Assembly: GCF_036013935.1 (NCBI RefSeq)
Contig: NZ_CP107902.1
Coordinates: forward strand, 3,133,001 to 3,197,000
Direction: 5' to 3'
DNA from: Streptomyces sp. NBC_00461
GTDB lineage: Bacteria > Actinomycetota > Actinomycetes > Streptomycetales > Streptomycetaceae
DNA length: 64,000 nucleotides
Translations under genes and position numbers: made by a program
Notes under the pieces: generated by a model
What the model saw: the letters and a program-made list of their open reading frames with translations, nothing else
The model's database searches: none
Told to the model about the DNA's origin: nothing
Shown here: piece by piece, positions 61,738 to 64,000 of the stretch
How the letters are laid out: the number at the start of each line of letters is the position of its first letter
Numbering within the stretch: position 1 is the stretch's first letter

Positions 61738-63671
61738 CGGAGCGGCATCATCTGCTCGTGCACGGCGGGACGTTCGCGGCCATGGGCGACGGCGGGGACA
61801 TCAGCGGTGTCCGGGGATCGGGCTCCCCGGACGGGTTGTTCGTGCGTGACGCCCGGCACCTGAGCCGTTGGCAACTGACGGTCGACGGCGCCGTACCCGA
61901 GGCGCTCACGCCGGTCGCGGACGGGGACACGGCGCGCTGTGTCCTCGTCCCGCGCGGCGGACGCCAGGAGCCGCCCGCGTACACGATCTTCCGCGAACAG
62001 GCCGTCGGGGACAGCGCGTTCGTCGAGTCCCTGCGGGTGACCAGCAACCGCCCGGTGCCGACGACGGTCCGCCTCGCGGTCACCGCGGACGCCGACTTCA
62101 CCGACCAGTTCGAACTGCGCTCCGACCACCGCACCTACACCAAGATCGGTGCCGTCCGCTCCCGCCAGGCCCTCGACGACGGCATGGAGTTCGGCTACCA
62201 GCGCGGCGACTGGCGTTCCCGTACGACGGTGCGGACCACCCCCGCCCCGGACGCCGTCGAGGAGACGGGCACGGGCGCCCGCCGCCTCGTATGGACCCTG
62301 GACCTCCAGCCGCACGGCACGGCGGAACTGACGCTTCGGGTGGCGGCCCACCCCCACGGAGCCGCCGGCTCCGCGCAGGTCCCGACGTCCCCGACCGCCG
62401 CAAAGACCCAACTCCGCACTCTGGAAAGTGAGTTCGTGGAGGGTGTGTCCTTCCCGACCGGCTGGCCCGAGCTGGCGGCGGCCTGCGCACGCGGCCTCGC
62501 CGACCTGGCCGCACTCCAGGTCACGGCGACGGGCCCGGACGGCGAGGACCTTCGCGTGCCGGCTGCGGGCGCCCCCTGGTTCCTGACCCTGCTGGGCCGG
62601 GACGCCCTGCTCACCTCGCTCTTCGCCCTTCCCTACCGCCCCCAGCTCGCCGCGGCCACGCTCCCGGCCCTCGCCGCGGCCCAGGCGACCGAGACCGGAG
62701 CGGACGCGGTGTCCCAGCCCGGCAAGATCGTGCACGAGGTGCGGCACGGGGAGCTGGCGCACTTCGGCCAGGTGCCGTACGGCCGCTACTACGGCTCCGT
62801 GGACGCGACCCCCCTCTTCCTCGTCCTCCTGGGCGCCTACGTCGAGCAGACCGGGGACGCGGCTCTCGCGCGCCGGCTGGAGCCCCACGCCCGAGCGGCG
62901 GTCGGCTGGATGCTCGACCACGGCGGGCTCACCTCCCGCGGCTACCTCGTCTACCGCGCCGACCAGGGCGGCCTCGCCAACCAGAACTGGAAGGACTCCC
63001 CCGGCGCGATCTGCTCCGCCGACGGGACACGGGCGAGCGGGGCGGTGATGGCGGCGGGCGCGCAGGGATACGCGTACGACGCACTGCGCCGCACGGCGTG
63101 GATCGCCCGCACGGTATGGGAGGACGGAACTTACGCGGCGTTACTCGAACAGGCCGCCGGCGACCTCCGCGACCGCTTCCAGCGGGACTTCTGGATGCGG
63201 GAGTGTTCCTTCCCCGCACTCGCCCTCGACGGCGACGGCAAGCAGGTCGACGCCCTGGCCTCGGACGCGGGGCATCTGCTCTGGTCGGGGCTGCTGGACA
63301 AGGAGTACGGGGAGGTCGTGGGCCGGCGGCTGCTGGAGCCCGACTTCTTCTCGGGCTGGGGTGTGCGGACGCTGGCCGCGGGCCAGGCGGCCTACCACCC
63401 CCTCTCGTACCACCGCGGTTCGGTGTGGCCGCACGACAACGCACTGATCACCCTCGGACTGGCCCGCTACGGGCTGCATGACGAGGCCCGGGTCGTCGCC
63501 CATGCCCTGGTGGACGCGGCGACGACCTCCGGTCATCGGCTGCCGGAGGTTCTCGCGGGGTACGGCCGGGACACGCACACGGAGCCGGTGCCGTATCCGC
63601 ATGCGTGCGTGCGGGAATCTCGTTCGGCGGCGGCGCCTCTCGCTCTGCTGACGGCGGTTGGGGGCGCGTAA
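61734..63671 (+). CDS. Glycogen-debranching-enzyme-like (amylo-alpha-1,6-glucosidase) protein
   Basis: A 645-residue protein with an N-terminal GDE_N-type beta domain (GTFAAMGDGGDISGVRGSGS, DGLFVRDARHLSRWQLTVDG) and a C-terminal (alpha/alpha)6 barrel (PWFLTLLGRDALLTSLFALP near 280, then NQNWKDSPGAI near 420 and SYHRGSVWPHDNALITLGLA near 560). Length fits the bacterial GDE-like family. It is translationally coupled to the upstream GH63-like gene (ATGA). Its exact activity is unclear; it may trim alpha-glucosides with its neighbour. Confidence 0.83.
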   Translation: MTERHHLLVHGGTFAAMGDGGDISGVRGSGSPDGLFVRDARHLSRWQLTVDGAVPEALTPVADGDTARCVLVPRGGRQEPPAYTIFREQAVGDSAFVESLRVTSNRPVPTTVRLAVTADADFTDQFELRSDHRTYTKIGAVRSRQALDDGMEFGYQRGDWRSRTTVRTTPAPDAVEETGTGARRLVWTLDLQPHGTAELTLRVAAHPHGAAGSAQVPTSPTAAKTQLRTLESEFVEGVSFPTGWPELAAACARGLADLAALQVTATGPDGEDLRVPAAGAPWFLTLLGRDALLTSLFALPYRPQLAAATLPALAAAQATETGADAVSQPGKIVHEVRHGELAHFGQVPYGRYYGSVDATPLFLVLLGAYVEQTGDAALARRLEPHARAAVGWMLDHGGLTSRGYLVYRADQGGLANQNWKDSPGAICSADGTRASGAVMAAGAQGYAYDALRRTAWIARTVWEDGTYAALLEQAAGDLRDRFQRDFWMRECSFPALALDGDGKQVDALASDAGHLLWSGLLDKEYGEVVGRRLLEPDFFSGWGVRTLAAGQAAYHPLSYHRGSVWPHDNALITLGLARYGLHDEARVVAHALVDAATTSGHRLPEVLAGYGRDTHTEPVPYPHACVRESRSAAAPLALLTAVGGA

Positions 63672-63702
63672 GAACTCGGGGCGGGGGGTTGTGTTGCGGC
63701 TG

Positions 63703-63880
63703 CGGGCTCGTTGTGGCCGGTCGCGCAGTTCCCCGCAACGTCCCCCCAAAGACCGGCCGTGAGCGACAGCGGGCTCGCCGTGGCCGATCGTGCCGTTCCC
63801 CGCAACTTCCCCCCAAAGACCGGCCATGGGCGGCAGCGGGCTCGTCGTAGCCGATCGCGCCGTTCCCTGCACGCCTGGAG
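63703..63880. repeat. Tandem 67-bp repeat downstream of the GDE-like gene
   Basis: Two full copies (63703-63769, 63770-63836) and a partial third, each starting CGGGCTCG and containing GTTCCCCGCAAC and CCCCCCAAAGACCGGCC. The copies differ at several positions. No gene is supported from 63672 to the window end; ACCCG/CGGGT at 63903-63917 is a minor hairpin. Similar GCAGTTCCCCGC repeats recur in Streptomyces intergenic DNA, from memory. Confidence 0.75.
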
Positions 63881-64000
63881 GGCGCTGGCGGCAGCGTTGG
63901 TTACCCGTTTGCCGGGTGTTTGCCCTTGGCCTCTGAACGTGGGCGCAGGGTGGGCCGTACGGAATTGTGGCGGGTCCCAGCCTCCCCAGCGTGGCCCGCC

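Noticed and set aside
1..64000. CRISPR array
   Set aside because: The repeats seen (67-bp tandem, 10-bp tandem, att copies) lack the regular repeat-spacer pattern, and no cas gene is present.
1..64000. Secondary-metabolite biosynthetic cluster
   Set aside because: No polyketide synthase, NRPS, terpene or RiPP core genes were found; the reductases and transporters have simpler explanations.

Overview
This is actinobacterial DNA, almost certainly from a Streptomyces chromosome. It is very GC-rich with strong third-position G/C bias and many GTG starts. It carries Streptomyces hallmarks: an HrdA-type sigma factor next to dnaG, GlnR-type boxes before the nitrate and nitrite reductase genes, a SoxR box before a flavin reductase, and a class F sortase. 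From memory, the gene order from about 27.4 kb rightwards (ABC exporter pair, hrdA, dnaG, dgt, nitrate reductase, metalloprotease, flavin reductase, nirBD, ppdK) resembles the SCO2463-SCO2494 part of S. coelicolor. No database was consulted.

Layout. (1) 1-25 kb is accessory DNA beside a tRNA gene with anticodon CAU. The 3' half of that tRNA is repeated at 1.9 kb and 10.4 kb, so 8.5-kb and 14.5-kb segments are bounded by att-like direct repeats, but no tyrosine integrase is visible. The first segment holds a TetR regulator, a complete HAAT-type (branched-chain amino acid/amide) ABC importer and an alpha/beta hydrolase. Just outside its left end is the C-terminal part of an N,N-dimethylformamidase large subunit. 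The second segment holds transposase debris (IS3, IS5, ISL3, IS1380 and one uncertain type), an ECF sigma factor fused through a membrane helix to an extracellular enzyme-like domain, a broken copy of that domain, an aldehyde dehydrogenase, an inverted truncated copy of the dimethylformamidase gene, a hemerythrin protein, a redox cluster under a MarR regulator, and a serine recombinase with a res-like site. (2) 24.9-25.4 kb is a tRNA cluster (CAU, then two tRNA-Asn). (3) 25.5-64 kb is orderly core chromosome.

Functional groups in the core part. One is a heterodimeric ABC exporter followed by hrdA and dnaG, with a MITE-like element inserted exactly at the dnaG stop codon. Nitrogen assimilation is represented by a nitrate reductase (with an unusual low-complexity insertion) and a separate FAD oxidoreductase-nirB-nirD operon; both have candidate GlnR boxes, and a sirohydrochlorin chelatase gene lies nearby. 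A flavin reductase has a SoxR box. A secreted membrane-anchored protein sits beside a class F sortase. A TetR regulator and an SDR share an operator motif. ppdK has several palindromes upstream. A ROK regulator is divergent from two translationally coupled glycoside-hydrolase-type genes.

The most unusual items are the sigma-membrane-extracellular-domain fusion with its broken neighbour, the triple tRNA/att arrangement, the inverted dimethylformamidase duplication, and the MITE that shares the dnaG stop codon.
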